The notes beneath the pieces were generated by a model. The model was not told the origin of the DNA and did no database searches. It saw nothing but the letters and a program-made list of their open reading frames with translations. A DNA stretch of 64,000 bases from Cyclobacteriaceae bacterium (GTDB taxonomy: Bacteria > Bacteroidota > Bacteroidia > Cytophagales > Cyclobacteriaceae), in contig JAEUUC010000011.1 of NCBI GenBank assembly GCA_016787665.1, positions 62,001 through 126,000 of the forward strand. The letters run 5' to 3'. Of this stretch, positions 34,260 to 44,429 are shown piece by piece. The number at the start of each line of letters is the position of its first letter. The stretch's first letter is position 1. Position numbers and translations under genes: made by a program.

Positions 34260-37211
34260 ATGAATTTTCAGAAAACGAACAACATTACCGGTTGGTTGAC
34301 CTTTGCCATTGCTTTAGTGGTGTATTGGGTAACCATGGAAGAAACTGCCAGCTATTGGGATTGCGGGGAGTTTATTGCCACCTCCTACAAACTGGAGGTA
34401 TCGCACCCGCCCGGAGCCCCGTTGTTTATGCTCCTCGGCCGGTTGTTTTCGTTCCTCGCCATGGGCGATGTAACCCGGGTGGCGTATTGGATCAACATGA
34501 TCAGCGTGCTTAGCAGCGCCTTTACCATTTTATTTCTGTTTTGGACCATCACGCTCTTCGGCCGAAAAATGATGGGTATCCGGCAGGACGGCTCGGTCAC
34601 CGAATCGCAAACCTGGTTGCTGGTGGGGGCCGGACTGGTGGGGTCACTGGCCTACACCTTTAGTGATTCCTTCTGGTTTTCGGCTGTCGAGGCCGAAGTA
34701 TACGCCCTGTCATCGTTTTTCACTGCGTTTGTCGTTTGGGCTATGCTGAAGTGGGATCACATTGAGGACGAAAGCCGCGCCAACCGCTGGTTACTGATGA
34801 TTGCCTATATGATGGGATTATCCATTGGCATTCACATGCTCAACCTGGTAACCATACCCGCACTGGGCCTGATTTACTACTTCAAAAAATATGAACCCAA
34901 TCGGTGGGGCATTTTACTAACGCTGATGATCAGTGGCGCCCTCGTTTTGTTCATCAATGACTTCATTGTGCCGGGCTTGCCCAGCATTGCCGGCTCGTTC
35001 GAGATCTTCTTTGTCAACACGTTGGGACTTCCCTTTGGCTCCGGTGCCTTGTTTTTTGCCGTGTTAGTGGTTGCGGGCCTAGCGTTTGGCATACGCCAAA
35101 CTCATCTCCGGAACAGGCCATTGCTCAATGTCTTTTTGCTTGCCACGTCCTTCATCCTCATCGGCTATTTTTCCTACGCCACCATTGTCATTCGGTCGAA
35201 CTACGAGACAAACATCAACGAAAACGCTCCCAAGGACGTGATGAGTTTCGTTCGCTACCTGAAGCGCGAACAGTATGGAAGCCGGCCCCTGCTCTACGGA
35301 GCGTATTTCAACGCCCGCCCGGTTGATATTGAATACGGCTCACCGGTTTACATTAAAGGAAAAGATCGTTACGAAATCTCCACCCGGAAGTTCAGCTACA
35401 AGTATGACCCGGCCAATGAAACGATGCTTCCGCGGATGTGGTACCCGGACGGCAAGAAAGCCTACGAGCGCATCATGAATTTGGCGGAAGGTCAACAACC
35501 CACGTTTGCACAAAACCTGGCGTACATGTTCAGCCACCAGATTAGTTTCATGTATGTGCGCTACTTCATGTGGAATTTTGCCGGCCGCGAAAGTGACGAC
35601 CCCATGGCCGCTTGGCTCACTCCGATGGATGCCTTTACCAAGGTACCGGCCTTGCTGGAGGAAAACCGCGGACGCAATAACTTTTTGATGATCCCGTTTG
35701 TGCTTGGCTTTTTGGGCATGTTCTTCCAGATCGTGAAAGACACCCGGAACTTTGCCGTGGTGGGGCTCTTGTTTGTCATGACGGGTGTGGCGATTGTTGT
35801 TTACTTAAACTCACCCCCTGAGGAGCCGCGCGCACGGGATTATATTTATGCCGGATCATACTACGCGTTTGCCATCTGGATTGGATTGGCCGTGATTGGC
35901 ATTGCCGATAGCCTGCAGCGCCTGGTGAAGAATGCGAAGATGGCTGCCCTGGCAGCGGCACTCATCGGGCTGAGTGCCCCTACCGTCATGGCTTTGGAGG
36001 GCTGGGATGATCACAATCGCGCCAACCGGTACTTCTCGGTAGACTCTGCCAAAAACTACCTTGCGTCATGTGCCCCTAACGCCATACTGTTTACGGGTGG
36101 CGATAACGATACCTTCCCCCTTTGGTACGCTCAGGAAGTAGAGGGATTCCGCACCGATGTGCGCGTCATTGTGCTCAGTTACTACAACACCGACTGGTAT
36201 ATCGGGCAAACCATGCGCAATTCGTATGAGTCCACGCCTTTCCCCTACACGCTGTCATTGCACCAATACCGCCAGGGCGGCCCGAATGAATACCTGCCCG
36301 TAGCTAACACCGGTATCAAGAGCATCGATTTACATCAGTACCTGGATTTGCTGCGCCAGGACTATAAAGGCTTGCTGCGCGATGAAAACAATATCGTTCC
36401 CAGCAAGCTGATGACCCTCAATGTGAACCGGGAGGAAGTACTCAAGAAGGGCATCATCCCGGCAGGAATGGATAGTCTGGTGGTGGATCAGATGCAGTTG
36501 CGCATCACAGCCTCTCATTTACAGATGAAAGACCTGGCCATGCTGGATGTATTAGCCACCAGCAATTGGGATCGCCCGATTTATGTTAACATGACGTCCC
36601 TCAACCAGTTCCAGGTTGACCTTAGCCCCTACGTGGTTCAGGAGGGAAACGCCTATCGTATTCTCCCCATGCGTAACATTCGCAACGACCGCGAGACGCT
36701 GGTCAACACGGAAAAGACCTATGACAACATGTTGAATAAGTTCAGCTACCGGGGCCTGGATGATCCTACCGTTTACTACTCGGATGACTACCGGGGCTTT
36801 GTACTCAATCAGCGCCATTCATTCAACACGCTGGCCGAAGCGCTGATTGACGAGGGCAAAATAGCCAAGGCCGATTCGGCACTGCAATTCATGCTGCGTG
36901 TAATTCCGGACAACGTGTTCCGGTATGATCCTACCAATGTTTCGACCGTGAACCTGCTATTTAAGGTGGGCCGTAAAGACCAGGCTGTAGCCATGGCCAA
37001 CCTGATGGGCGACCGGGCCGATGAAATGGCCACTTACCTGATTGGGCGTGGAGATGGCATCACCAGCGAGGTACGAAACAACTTGTCGATACTGGGGATG
37101 ATGTATCGCACGCTATACGAACATGGCGAGGTCGAACTGGGTAAGAAGTACGAGGATGCCTACGAGCGTCATCTTAATGATCTGGAAATCCGCTCGCGGA
37201 TTCAACCCTGA
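34260..37211 (+). CDS. DUF2723 membrane protein, GT-C/O-mannosyltransferase-like
   Basis: This 983-residue protein has a long N-terminal membrane domain and a large soluble C-terminal part. The start MNFQKTNNITGWLTFAIALV leads into TASYWDCGEFIATSYKLEVSH with the D/E pair and then PPGAPLFMLLGRLF, the signature of DUF2723 (TMEM260-like) proteins. This fold is of the GT-C type, which uses a lipid-linked sugar donor outside the inner membrane. A further motif LFTGGDNDTFPLWYAQEVEGFR lies near residue 605. TPR-like helices close the protein (about 860-960). It may O-glycosylate exported proteins, which are common in Bacteroidota, but the reaction is not proven. Confidence 0.87.
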   Translation: MNFQKTNNITGWLTFAIALVVYWVTMEETASYWDCGEFIATSYKLEVSHPPGAPLFMLLGRLFSFLAMGDVTRVAYWINMISVLSSAFTILFLFWTITLFGRKMMGIRQDGSVTESQTWLLVGAGLVGSLAYTFSDSFWFSAVEAEVYALSSFFTAFVVWAMLKWDHIEDESRANRWLLMIAYMMGLSIGIHMLNLVTIPALGLIYYFKKYEPNRWGILLTLMISGALVLFINDFIVPGLPSIAGSFEIFFVNTLGLPFGSGALFFAVLVVAGLAFGIRQTHLRNRPLLNVFLLATSFILIGYFSYATIVIRSNYETNINENAPKDVMSFVRYLKREQYGSRPLLYGAYFNARPVDIEYGSPVYIKGKDRYEISTRKFSYKYDPANETMLPRMWYPDGKKAYERIMNLAEGQQPTFAQNLAYMFSHQISFMYVRYFMWNFAGRESDDPMAAWLTPMDAFTKVPALLEENRGRNNFLMIPFVLGFLGMFFQIVKDTRNFAVVGLLFVMTGVAIVVYLNSPPEEPRARDYIYAGSYYAFAIWIGLAVIGIADSLQRLVKNAKMAALAAALIGLSAPTVMALEGWDDHNRANRYFSVDSAKNYLASCAPNAILFTGGDNDTFPLWYAQEVEGFRTDVRVIVLSYYNTDWYIGQTMRNSYESTPFPYTLSLHQYRQGGPNEYLPVANTGIKSIDLHQYLDLLRQDYKGLLRDENNIVPSKLMTLNVNREEVLKKGIIPAGMDSLVVDQMQLRITASHLQMKDLAMLDVLATSNWDRPIYVNMTSLNQFQVDLSPYVVQEGNAYRILPMRNIRNDRETLVNTEKTYDNMLNKFSYRGLDDPTVYYSDDYRGFVLNQRHSFNTLAEALIDEGKIAKADSALQFMLRVIPDNVFRYDPTNVSTVNLLFKVGRKDQAVAMANLMGDRADEMATYLIGRGDGITSEVRNNLSILGMMYRTLYEHGEVELGKKYEDAYERHLNDLEIRSRIQP

Positions 37212-37212
37212 G

Positions 37213-37671
37213 TCAGAACTCAATCTCACCCAGGAACGAGGCGTTTTCCAGGACATAGATCATCTGGTGGGCACTCCGGTCATTGAGGACAAGGGTGCCG
37301 CTGACCTCAATGGGTTTGTCGGTGTACGCAATCGCCTTTGTCAGGAAAACCTCAACAACAGTTTCGGGGCCGCCTGATCCACAGAAAAAACAGGCGTTGA
37401 GCGGTAATGATGACAACATAAAGTGGTTTCCCTTTAACCCGTTCTCAAACGGAACCATATAACCCGGCAACGTCACTTTCTTCCCACTAAGCGCTTTTGC
37501 CTCGGTCGAAAACAGGGGTTTCCCAAACGGGTGTTGCTCCGTCTTCTCTTTTGCGTACGTGATGCGGTACAACTTTGGCCATACCTCTGACGGGAGCCCG
37601 GTATACGAAGCTCGTGGCTGTGCAAATGCACATATTGGTAAGGCCCATAGGAAAAACGTACGAGCGATCAT
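37213..37671 (-). CDS. Exported DUF3299-like protein with CxxC motif, paralogue 1
   Basis: The ATG at 37671 (MIARTFFLWALPICAFAQ) gives a signal peptide and 152 residues; the longer in-frame extension would lie inside gcvP. The core reads VTLPGYMVPFENG (about 78-90), then LSSLPLNACFFCGSGGPETVVEV (a CxxC motif; about 100-122) and VSGTLVLNDRS. The same layout occurs in the protein at 59388-59813. The overall strand pattern resembles DUF3299 proteins. The cysteines suggest metal binding or redox chemistry in the periplasm; no function is known to me. It lies 70 nt after gcvP and 1 nt from the end of the convergent DUF2723 gene. Confidence 0.72.
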   Translation of the reverse strand: MIARTFFLWALPICAFAQPRASYTGLPSEVWPKLYRITYAKEKTEQHPFGKPLFSTEAKALSGKKVTLPGYMVPFENGLKGNHFMLSSLPLNACFFCGSGGPETVVEVFLTKAIAYTDKPIEVSGTLVLNDRSAHQMIYVLENASFLGEIEF

Positions 37672-37741
37672 CACGCGTGCTGAATTGTAAAAATAGACAA
37701 ACGCGCGACCCGGTTTTCGAAAAAAAATGCCAGCGGCCGAA

Positions 37742-40621
37742 CTAGGCCTCTTCCCTGGCATAATCATCAACCGGCAAACAGCTGCAGACGAGATTGCGGT
37801 CACCATACGCATTGTCAACACGGCTTACGGAAGGCCAGAATTTGGCTTCTCTGACAAAGGGTAGCGGATAGGCGGCCTTCTGCCGGCTGTAACTGTGAGT
37901 CCACTCATCTGCAGTGATTACCGCAGCGGTATGGGGAGCATTCTTGAGCACGTTGTCTTCCCGGCTAAACTTGCCGTCTTCCACTTCACGTATCTCGTTA
38001 CGGATTTCAATGAGTGCCTCTACAAATCGATCCAACTCGGCTTTGGGTTCGCTCTCCGTGGGCTCAATCATAATAGTACCGGCCACGGGGAAAGAAACAG
38101 TGGGCGCGTGGAATCCAAAATCCATCAGGCGTTTGGCGATATCCTCTACTTCAATGCCAGCCTTCTTGAAATCACGGCAATCCACAATCATCTCATGGGC
38201 GCAGCGTCCATTGGTTCCGGTGTACAGAATCTTGTAATGACCGTTCAGTCTTTCTTTAATGTAGTTCGCGTTGAGTATCGCCAACTTAGTCGCGTTGGTC
38301 AGTCCTTCGCCACCCATCATTGAAATGTAGGCATAGGAAATGGCCAGAATGCTGGCGCTACCCCAAGGGGCTGCCGACACGGCCGGAATAGCCTCCGCTC
38401 CGCCCGTCTTCACCACCGAGTGTCCGGGCAAAAAGGGCTTCAGCTTGTCGTTAACACAAATAGGACCCATGCCGGGCCCGCCTCCACCGTGCGGAATGCA
38501 AAATGTTTTGTGAAGATTAAGGTGACAAACATCCGCCCCGATATTGGCTGGCGAGGTAAGTCCCACCTGCGCATTCATGTTCGCGCCATCCATGTACACT
38601 AGTCCACCATTTTGGTGAATGATCTCGCATATCTCCGTAATGGCTTCTTCAAAAACTCCGTGAGTCGATGGATAGGTGACCATCAGACAGGCGAGACGGT
38701 CCTGATATTGCAATGCCTTGGCTTTCAAATCAGCGACATCCACCTTGCCGTCCTCGTCTGATTTTACGACAACCACATCCATACCAGCCATTACCGCACT
38801 GGCCGGATTGGTTCCGTGCGCGGAAGCGGGAATCAACGCAATGTTGCGATGGTGGTCACCGCGATGCTGGTGATATGCCCGAATCACCATGAGGCCGGCA
38901 TACTCGCCCTGGGCTCCGCTGTTCGGCTGTAACGACACACCGGTGAATCCCGTCACTTCCATCAACCATTTCTCCAGATTGTTGATCATCTCCTGATAAC
39001 CGAGTGTCTGGCTGGCCGGAGCAAACGGATGAATCTGGCCCAATTCCGGCCACGTTACAGGAATCATTTCCGTGGTAGCGTTCAATTTCATGGTGCAACT
39101 GCCCAATGAAATCATCGAATGCACCATCGAGAGATCCTTATTCTCCAACTTTTTGATGTAGCGCAGCATCTCGTGCTCGCTATGATGCATGTTGAATATG
39201 GGGTGTGTCAGGTAGCTGCTCGTACGGACGAGGGAGCCCGAGAACTTCAACGAGGAAATGGGTTGAAGGGAAGTTGGAGCCGCCTGGCCTGTGGCGCTGG
39301 CAAAAATGGCAAGAATCGATTTCAGAGACTCGACCGAAGAGGTCTCGTCCAGCGAGATTCCGATATGAGGGGTTGCGAAATACCTGAAGTTCACTCCGGC
39401 CGCTTCTGCGCGGGTTCTCACCTCGTGCGGGTTCGCCACTTCCACCTTCAACGTATCAAAGTAATTCGCATTCACCTGCTTAATACCAAGTTTTTGCAAA
39501 CCGGCCTCCAACATCTGCGCGAGCCCATGAATGCGCCCCGCAATTTTTCGCAAACCGTGAGGCCCATGGTAAACGGCATACATACCCGCCATCACCGAGA
39601 GCAATACCTGGGCTGTACATATGTTGGATGTGGCTTTCTCTCTCCGAATGTGTTGCTCGCGGGTTTGCAATGCCATGCGATAACCCGGATTGCCCTTCGC
39701 GTCTACCGAGGCGCCAATGATACGACCTGGGATCTGGCGTTTGTACTCATCGCGGGTGGCGAAAAACGCAGCGTGCGGTCCGCCAAAACCCATGGGCACC
39801 CCGAAACGCTGACTGCTGCCGACCACCACATCCGCTCCCATTTCTCCGGGAGACTTCAAGACCAGCAATGCCATCAGATCCGTACCCATCACCACAGCCA
39901 CATCGCGTTCGCGCGCGGCCGAAACGAAGGATGAATGATCATGTACTCCGCCATCGTTATTCGGGTATTGAATGTAAACGCCAAACACGTCCGCATCCGT
40001 AATATCCATTTTAGCGATATCACCAATCCTTAGTTCAACGCCAATGGGAGCACAGCGGGTTTTCAGTACGTCTATCGTTTGGGGAAACGTGCTGTGATCC
40101 ACAAAAAACACGTGGGCATTTTTTTTCGATGCCTTGCGGGCGGCATACACCAGGTGAACGGCTTCGGCTGCTGCTGTCGCTTCGTCCAGCAGCGAAGCGT
40201 TCGCAATCTCCATACCGGTCAGGTCAATAACCATGGTTTGGTAGTTGATCAACGCTTCGAGGCGGCCCTGGGCAATTTCCGCCTGGTAAGGCGTGTAGGC
40301 GGTGTACCATCCCGGGTTCTCAAGAATATTGCGCAAAATCACGCCCGGGGTAATGGTGTTGTAATACCCCATGCCGATGTACGATTGAAAAAGTTTGTTC
40401 CGACCCATCGTCTTTTTGAAGTCATTCAAAAAGGCAAACTCCGATTGAGCCGGGGGCAGATTGAGCGGCTTTTTGAGGCGGATATTAGCCGGCACAGTCT
40501 GGCTAATCAGTTCATCCACCGATGAGGCCTTCACCACTTTCAGCATTTCATCAATCTGCTCGGCACTGGGTGCATTGTGGCGTCTTTCAAACTTTTCGGA
40601 ATACAACGGATCAATCGACAT
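37742..40621 (-). CDS. gcvP: Glycine dehydrogenase (decarboxylating), P protein
   Basis: The P protein decarboxylates glycine and passes an aminomethyl group to the lipoyl H protein of the glycine cleavage system. The 959-residue product is the fused homodimer type, with both pseudo-symmetric halves in one chain. The PLP site is in the C-terminal half at [18 protein letters not shown] with the Schiff-base lysine in HK. Other landmarks are [20 protein letters not shown] in the N-terminal half and [15 protein letters not shown] mid-chain. gcvT and gcvH are not adjacent. I looked upstream for a glycine riboswitch and did not see one. Confidence 0.97.
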   Translation of the reverse strand: MSIDPLYSEKFERRHNAPSAEQIDEMLKVVKASSVDELISQTVPANIRLKKPLNLPPAQSEFAFLNDFKKTMGRNKLFQSYIGMGYYNTITPGVILRNILENPGWYTAYTPYQAEIAQGRLEALINYQTMVIDLTGMEIANASLLDEATAAAEAVHLVYAARKASKKNAHVFFVDHSTFPQTIDVLKTRCAPIGVELRIGDIAKMDITDADVFGVYIQYPNNDGGVHDHSSFVSAARERDVAVVMGTDLMALLVLKSPGEMGADVVVGSSQRFGVPMGFGGPHAAFFATRDEYKRQIPGRIIGASVDAKGNPGYRMALQTREQHIRREKATSNICTAQVLLSVMAGMYAVYHGPHGLRKIAGRIHGLAQMLEAGLQKLGIKQVNANYFDTLKVEVANPHEVRTRAEAAGVNFRYFATPHIGISLDETSSVESLKSILAIFASATGQAAPTSLQPISSLKFSGSLVRTSSYLTHPIFNMHHSEHEMLRYIKKLENKDLSMVHSMISLGSCTMKLNATTEMIPVTWPELGQIHPFAPASQTLGYQEMINNLEKWLMEVTGFTGVSLQPNSGAQGEYAGLMVIRAYHQHRGDHHRNIALIPASAHGTNPASAVMAGMDVVVVKSDEDGKVDVADLKAKALQYQDRLACLMVTYPSTHGVFEEAITEICEIIHQNGGLVYMDGANMNAQVGLTSPANIGADVCHLNLHKTFCIPHGGGGPGMGPICVNDKLKPFLPGHSVVKTGGAEAIPAVSAAPWGSASILAISYAYISMMGGEGLTNATKLAILNANYIKERLNGHYKILYTGTNGRCAHEMIVDCRDFKKAGIEVEDIAKRLMDFGFHAPTVSFPVAGTIMIEPTESEPKAELDRFVEALIEIRNEIREVEDGKFSREDNVLKNAPHTAAVITADEWTHSYSRQKAAYPLPFVREAKFWPSVSRVDNAYGDRNLVCSCLPVDDYAREEA

Positions 40622-40675
40622 AGATCTACTGGGAAAATGATTTTGCTAGAACAACAACTTTTTGTGCGCCTGGTT

Positions 40676-40696
40676 CCCGGTGCCGTCCGCACCGGG
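40676..40696 (-). terminator. Hairpin downstream of ndk
   Basis: CCCGGTGC (40676-40683) and GCACCGGG (40689-40696) form an 8-bp GC-rich stem with a 5-nt loop. On the minus strand it is 14 nt past the ndk stop. It has no T-run after it, so it may slow or protect transcripts more than terminate by itself. Confidence 0.5.
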
Positions 40697-40710
40697 GCTT
40701 CCGTCAGGTG

Positions 40711-41130
40711 TTAGAAACGCTCGAACTGGGAGAAGAAGAAATTCCCCTCAATGCCGGCATTTTCGTCCGAATCACTGCCATGGATCGCATTAGCGTCAAT
40801 CGATTTGGCAAACAGTGCGCGGATGGTGCCCGGAGCTGCCTTTTTAGGGTCGGTTGCCCCGATCAGCTTACGAAAATCCTCCACGGCATTTTCCTTCTCC
40901 AAAATCATGGGCACAATAGCACCGGACGACATGTAGGCGCAGAGTTCGCCATAAAACGGACGCTCCTTGTGGATGGCGTAAAATTGACCGGCCAGTTCGC
41001 TGGTCAATTTTACTTTCTTCATGGCCACAATTCGGAACCCGGCTTCTTCAATCATTTTCGTAATCGCACCCGTGTGACCTGCTGAAACAGCATCGGGCTT
41101 TATCATCGTGAACGTTCTTTTTCCTGCCAT
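40711..41130 (-). CDS. ndk: Nucleoside diphosphate kinase
   Basis: Ndk balances nucleoside triphosphate pools by passing the terminal phosphate through a histidine. The 139-residue product has the usual start [16 protein letters not shown] (about 5-20) and the active-site segment [13 protein letters not shown] (about 112-124), with the phosphorylated histidine. Length is normal for the bacterial enzyme. A TACCTTTG box at 41159-41166 precedes it by 28 nt. Confidence 0.97.
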   Translation of the reverse strand: MAGKRTFTMIKPDAVSAGHTGAITKMIEEAGFRIVAMKKVKLTSELAGQFYAIHKERPFYGELCAYMSSGAIVPMILEKENAVEDFRKLIGATDPKKAAPGTIRALFAKSIDANAIHGSDSDENAGIEGNFFFSQFERF

Positions 41131-41158
41131 GGACTTGTAGGGTTTAAAAATTTGCGCG

Positions 41159-41166
41159 CAAAGGTA
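41159..41166 (-). promoter_or_regulatory. -7 box of the ndk promoter
   Basis: A perfect TACCTTTG on the minus strand 28 nt before the ndk ATG. No clear TTTG is present at the standard 19-nt distance. Confidence 0.5.
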
Positions 41167-41262
41167 TCAAAAGACGATCAAGAATTGCGTTCAAAACCCG
41201 CAATTCGAGCCCAAAACTGCAAGAATTGAAATGTGCGCTTTTCTACCGATTTTTGCCGGCTC

Positions 41263-42282
41263 ATGAAAAATCAGGAAGAGCTGGAAATGCTTCTGCAATC
41301 ACCTCGCAATGTGGTGGTTATCATGCATTTCAAGCCGGATGCCGATGCGTTGGGCTCCTCGCTGGGCCTGGCGGGCTTCCTCAAAAAGCTGGGTCATCGC
41401 GTCCAGGTGATCGCCCCCAGCAATTACCCGGAGTTTTTGGCCTGGCTACCCGGAAATGAACAGGTATTGGCGGTAGACGACCGGTTTGGCGACTCCTTGC
41501 TGAAAGCTGTTCAAGAAATCGAAAAAGCGGACATTCTTTTTTGCCTCGACTTCAACAATCCAAACCGCGTAAACGCGTTGGAAAAACCGTTACGCGATGC
41601 CCGCGGGGTGAAAGTTATGATTGATCACCATCTGGAGCCGGAGAACTTTGCTGATTTCCAGAAATGGAATACTCAATCAGCCTCTACGGCCGGCCTCGTG
41701 TTCGATCTGATTCACGATTTAAAGGCAGTCGATAAGATTGATGCTGATATTGCCACTTGTCTTTACGCAGGCCTGATGACCGACACGGGGGGATTCCGTC
41801 ACAACAATACCCGTCATCAGGAGTTTCTCATTGCGTCCTCGTTGGTAGCGCATGGAGCTGATCCTCACGTGATTGCCAAGAAGATTTATGACAACAATAC
41901 ATTGGAGCGCCTACGGTTAACGGGCTTCGCTTTGTATGAGAAGCTGGTGGTGGTGCCGGAGTATCGGACAGCCTACATGGCCTTAAGCGGCAGCGAACTC
42001 AGCCGATTCAACGCCCAGACGGGCGATCTGGAAGGGCTCGTGAACTACGGCCTTTCCATTGGGGGCGTCCGCATGGCGGTTCTGATGTACGACCGAAAAG
42101 ATGAGGTGAAACTGTCGTTTCGCTCCCTGGGTGATTTTTCAGTGAATGAATTAGCCCGGAAACATTTCAATGGCGGTGGTCACCGCAACGCTGCCGGGGG
42201 CCAGTCCAAAAACTCGTTGCAGGGAACGCTTGAAAAACTATTGGCAGTTTTGCCGGAATACAAAAATCAATTGAACGCATAA
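41263..42282 (+). CDS. nrnA: DHH phosphoesterase, bifunctional oligoribonuclease/PAP phosphatase
   Basis: NrnA-type enzymes degrade short RNA oligomers and dephosphorylate 3'-phosphoadenosine 5'-phosphate. The ATG at 41263 (MKNQEELEMLLQSPRN) gives 339 residues. The DHH domain carries HFKPDADALGSS (about 22-33), FCLDFNNPNR, the DHH motif itself in IDHHLEPENF, and LMTDTGGFRH. The DHHA1 domain ends with the substrate-binding loop FNGGGHRNAAGG (about 304-315). It heads a tight operon with two FKBP genes and rdgB. A GTG start 30 nt upstream is possible but adds nothing conserved. Confidence 0.93.
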   Translation: MKNQEELEMLLQSPRNVVVIMHFKPDADALGSSLGLAGFLKKLGHRVQVIAPSNYPEFLAWLPGNEQVLAVDDRFGDSLLKAVQEIEKADILFCLDFNNPNRVNALEKPLRDARGVKVMIDHHLEPENFADFQKWNTQSASTAGLVFDLIHDLKAVDKIDADIATCLYAGLMTDTGGFRHNNTRHQEFLIASSLVAHGADPHVIAKKIYDNNTLERLRLTGFALYEKLVVVPEYRTAYMALSGSELSRFNAQTGDLEGLVNYGLSIGGVRMAVLMYDRKDEVKLSFRSLGDFSVNELARKHFNGGGHRNAAGGQSKNSLQGTLEKLLAVLPEYKNQLNA

Positions 42283-42286
42283 CCAA

Positions 42287-43174
42287 ATGAACATGTACAT
42301 GAGATCGATTCTGTTGTTGTTAGTGATGAGCCTGCTGGTAGCCGCCTGTTCGGAAACCGAGAAGACGCCCTCCGGGCAAGAGTTTACGTATATCCGGAAA
42401 GGAAAAGGTGAACCTGGCCGGAAAGGCGAATACATTTTGATGAATATGAGCTATCAGGATGCCAAAGACTCCGTGTGGTTTACGTCTGCCCGCGAAGACG
42501 GAAATCCAGTGCTTCTGCCCATTTTGGACAGTATTCCCAAATCAATGAAAGATGGCGTGCGTGAAGTATTTCAGTTACTCCGGGTGAACGACAGCATCAC
42601 CTTCAAAGTTCGGGCCCAGGAGTTGTTTACGCGAACCTGGCAGTCACCCGTACCTAAGGGGGTGGATTCAACCAGTTTTTTCACCTTCCATGTTGGGGTA
42701 AAAGAAATCATGAACCCCGACCGGCTTAACGAATTTCAGCGCGAATTCTATGAAAAAGAAAATGCCCGGGCCATGAAGGCCGAGAGTGAGCAATTGATGA
42801 AAGACACGGTGGAGCTTGATCAATATCTGGCTGAAAGAAACATTACAGCTACCAAGACACCTGAAGGTGTTCGGTATGCGATAACCAAACTAGGCAAAGG
42901 CGAAAAACCTAATCTGTCGCAACAAATACGGTTTGCCTACAAGGGAATGCTAATGGACGGTTCGGTTTTTGATGAATCCAAGCAGCCCATTGTTTATCCA
43001 CTCAGCAACCTGATTCGTGGCTGGCAAATCGCTTTCCCGAACTTTCCGGTTGGCACCAAGGCAACGCTCTACGTTCCTTCTTCTCTGGGTTATGGCCCCC
43101 AAGGTTCACCCCCCACCATTCCGGCTAATGCCAATTTGATATTTGAGGTTGAGTTAGTTGGCATTGAGAAATAA
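42287..43174 (+). CDS. FKBP-type peptidyl-prolyl isomerase lipoprotein
   Basis: The 295-residue product has a lipoprotein signal with the cysteine in LLVAAC (about 17-22). A first, degenerate FKBP-like domain (about 30-140) precedes a better conserved one (about 200-293), with VRYAITKLGKG, FAYKGMLMDGSVFDES, LIRGWQIAF, and TLYVPSSLGYG. Such proteins help folding at the outer membrane. In Flavobacterium the FKBP lipoprotein GldI is needed for gliding; a link here is possible but not shown by the sequence. It starts 4 nt after nrnA and ends 2 nt before the next FKBP gene. Confidence 0.9.
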   Translation: MNMYMRSILLLLVMSLLVAACSETEKTPSGQEFTYIRKGKGEPGRKGEYILMNMSYQDAKDSVWFTSAREDGNPVLLPILDSIPKSMKDGVREVFQLLRVNDSITFKVRAQELFTRTWQSPVPKGVDSTSFFTFHVGVKEIMNPDRLNEFQREFYEKENARAMKAESEQLMKDTVELDQYLAERNITATKTPEGVRYAITKLGKGEKPNLSQQIRFAYKGMLMDGSVFDESKQPIVYPLSNLIRGWQIAFPNFPVGTKATLYVPSSLGYGPQGSPPTIPANANLIFEVELVGIEK

Positions 43175-43176
43175 GT

Positions 43177-43716
43177 ATGCGAGTAGCAAAGTTTATTCCC
43201 TTGTTCCTGCTAGTGCTTGGATGCGCTCAACCCTTTACACCACCGTGCACCGAGGAAGTAGATCCGGCCGAAATTGCTGCCGTGCCTGCCGATCGGTTGC
43301 AAATTGATCTGGATATTATTGATGATACCCTGGCCGCCCGGTCAATTGTACCGATCATCGATCCCAGCGGCATTCGCTATACCATCGAAAAACAGGGTGA
43401 TGGTGAAGATGTGCGTTGCTTACAAAACGCCATACTGGTAAGGTACAAGGGCAAGTTACTTTCTCCGGATGCCCGAGCACTTCAGTTTGGTGGCATTTTT
43501 GACCAAGGTACGATCAACATTTCGCTGTCTACGGTTATTTTGGGGTGGCAAGTGATGTTCATGCAATTCAAGGCGGGCACGAAGGCAACGCTTTATCTCC
43601 CATCCGGGTTCGCTTACGGAACTTCGTCACGGCCGGCCCCACTTGGATCAGGCCGCGCTGATATTCCGGCAAACGCAAACCTGATTTTCGAAATTGAACT
43701 GCTTGATGTGCAATGA
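43177..43716 (+). CDS. FKBP-type peptidyl-prolyl isomerase lipoprotein
   Basis: The 179-residue product is a second FKBP lipoprotein with its lipobox cysteine at LVLGC (about 12-16). A single domain follows, with IRYTIEKQGDGE, ILVRYKGKLL, GTINISLSTVILGWQVMF, TLYLPSGFAYG and NLIFEIELLDV. The loop between the sheet and the flap is longer than usual and includes a cysteine in VRCLQN. It stands 2 nt after the first FKBP gene and overlaps rdgB by 4 nt. Confidence 0.9.
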   Translation: MRVAKFIPLFLLVLGCAQPFTPPCTEEVDPAEIAAVPADRLQIDLDIIDDTLAARSIVPIIDPSGIRYTIEKQGDGEDVRCLQNAILVRYKGKLLSPDARALQFGGIFDQGTINISLSTVILGWQVMFMQFKAGTKATLYLPSGFAYGTSSRPAPLGSGRADIPANANLIFEIELLDVQ

Positions 43717-44294
43717 CGCTGTGCCTGGCGACTCGTAACGCGCACAAATTGGAAGAAATTCGGGCGAAGCTGGGCAACCGGTTTCGCCTGATTTCATTAG
43801 ACGATGTTGGTTGTACGGAAGAATTGCCCGAAACAACCGACACGATTCCAGGTAACTCGCTGCAAAAGGCACAGTTTGTCTTTGAACACTACAATGTTGC
43901 CTGTGTAGCCGATGACTCAGGCCTGGAGATTGACGCACTTGGGGGTGCCCCAGGCGTTCACTCCGCCTACTATGCCGGCCCGCAGCGAAGTCACGAGGAT
44001 AATATCCAAAAAGTGCTGGGTGAATTGCGAAACACCACCCAACGATCCGCCCAATTCCGGACGGTGCTCACACTCGTGACCGCCAACGGCATGCAGGTGT
44101 TCGAAGGCATCTTACGCGGAAATATCCTCCAGGAACCCCGGGGTAAGAATGGTTTTGGCTACGACCCGATTTTTCAACCGGAAGGAATCGACCTAAGCCT
44201 GGCCCAGTTGTCGATGGAGGAGAAAAATGAAATCAGTCACCGCGCACGGGCCATTGAAAAGCTGGTGAGCTACTTCCAAACCAATTCGCTATAA
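43713..44294 (+). CDS. rdgB: XTP/dITP diphosphatase (RdgB/HAM1)
   Basis: RdgB removes deaminated purine nucleotides such as dITP and XTP so they are not built into DNA. The 193-residue product has LATRNAHKLEEI at the start, the substrate loop VADDSGLEIDALGGAPGVHSA (read in two parts around DALGG; about 69-89), GKNGFGYDPIF (about 144-154) and the closing SHRARA. Length is normal. It overlaps the FKBP gene by 4 nt at the tail of the nrnA operon. Confidence 0.95.
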   Translation: MTLCLATRNAHKLEEIRAKLGNRFRLISLDDVGCTEELPETTDTIPGNSLQKAQFVFEHYNVACVADDSGLEIDALGGAPGVHSAYYAGPQRSHEDNIQKVLGELRNTTQRSAQFRTVLTLVTANGMQVFEGILRGNILQEPRGKNGFGYDPIFQPEGIDLSLAQLSMEEKNEISHRARAIEKLVSYFQTNSL

Positions 44295-44342
44295 TTGGTC
44301 ATTCGTTATGAAATGGCCATAGTAAATGCTTCACACTAACCG

Positions 44343-44404
44343 GAATGATCATTCAGGCCATTCCATGCCTGCGTGCCGAAATGCCACTACGGCATGCAGG
44401 CATG
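44343..44404. repeat. Compound palindromic element upstream of udk
   Basis: A perfect 12-bp palindrome GAATGATCATTC (44343-44354) is followed by a long hairpin. Its arms are CATGCCTGCGTGCCG (44364-44378) and CGGCATGCAGGCATG (44390-44404); they pair at 14 of 15 positions, plus one G-T wobble, around an 11-nt loop. No T-run follows, so it is not a simple terminator for rdgB. It may be a REP-type repeat or an mRNA-stabilising structure. Confidence 0.6.
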
Positions 44405-44429
44405 TGACATTATAAAAAAATATGAACAC

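Noticed and set aside
39119..39934. A 271-codon plus-strand frame opposite gcvP
   Set aside because: It is antisense to the conserved gcvP and carries no motif; high GC third positions make long antisense frames common here.
40622..40710. Possible glycine riboswitch upstream of gcvP
   Set aside because: The leader is short and shows only a simple GC-rich hairpin that belongs to the ndk end; no paired glycine aptamer features were seen.
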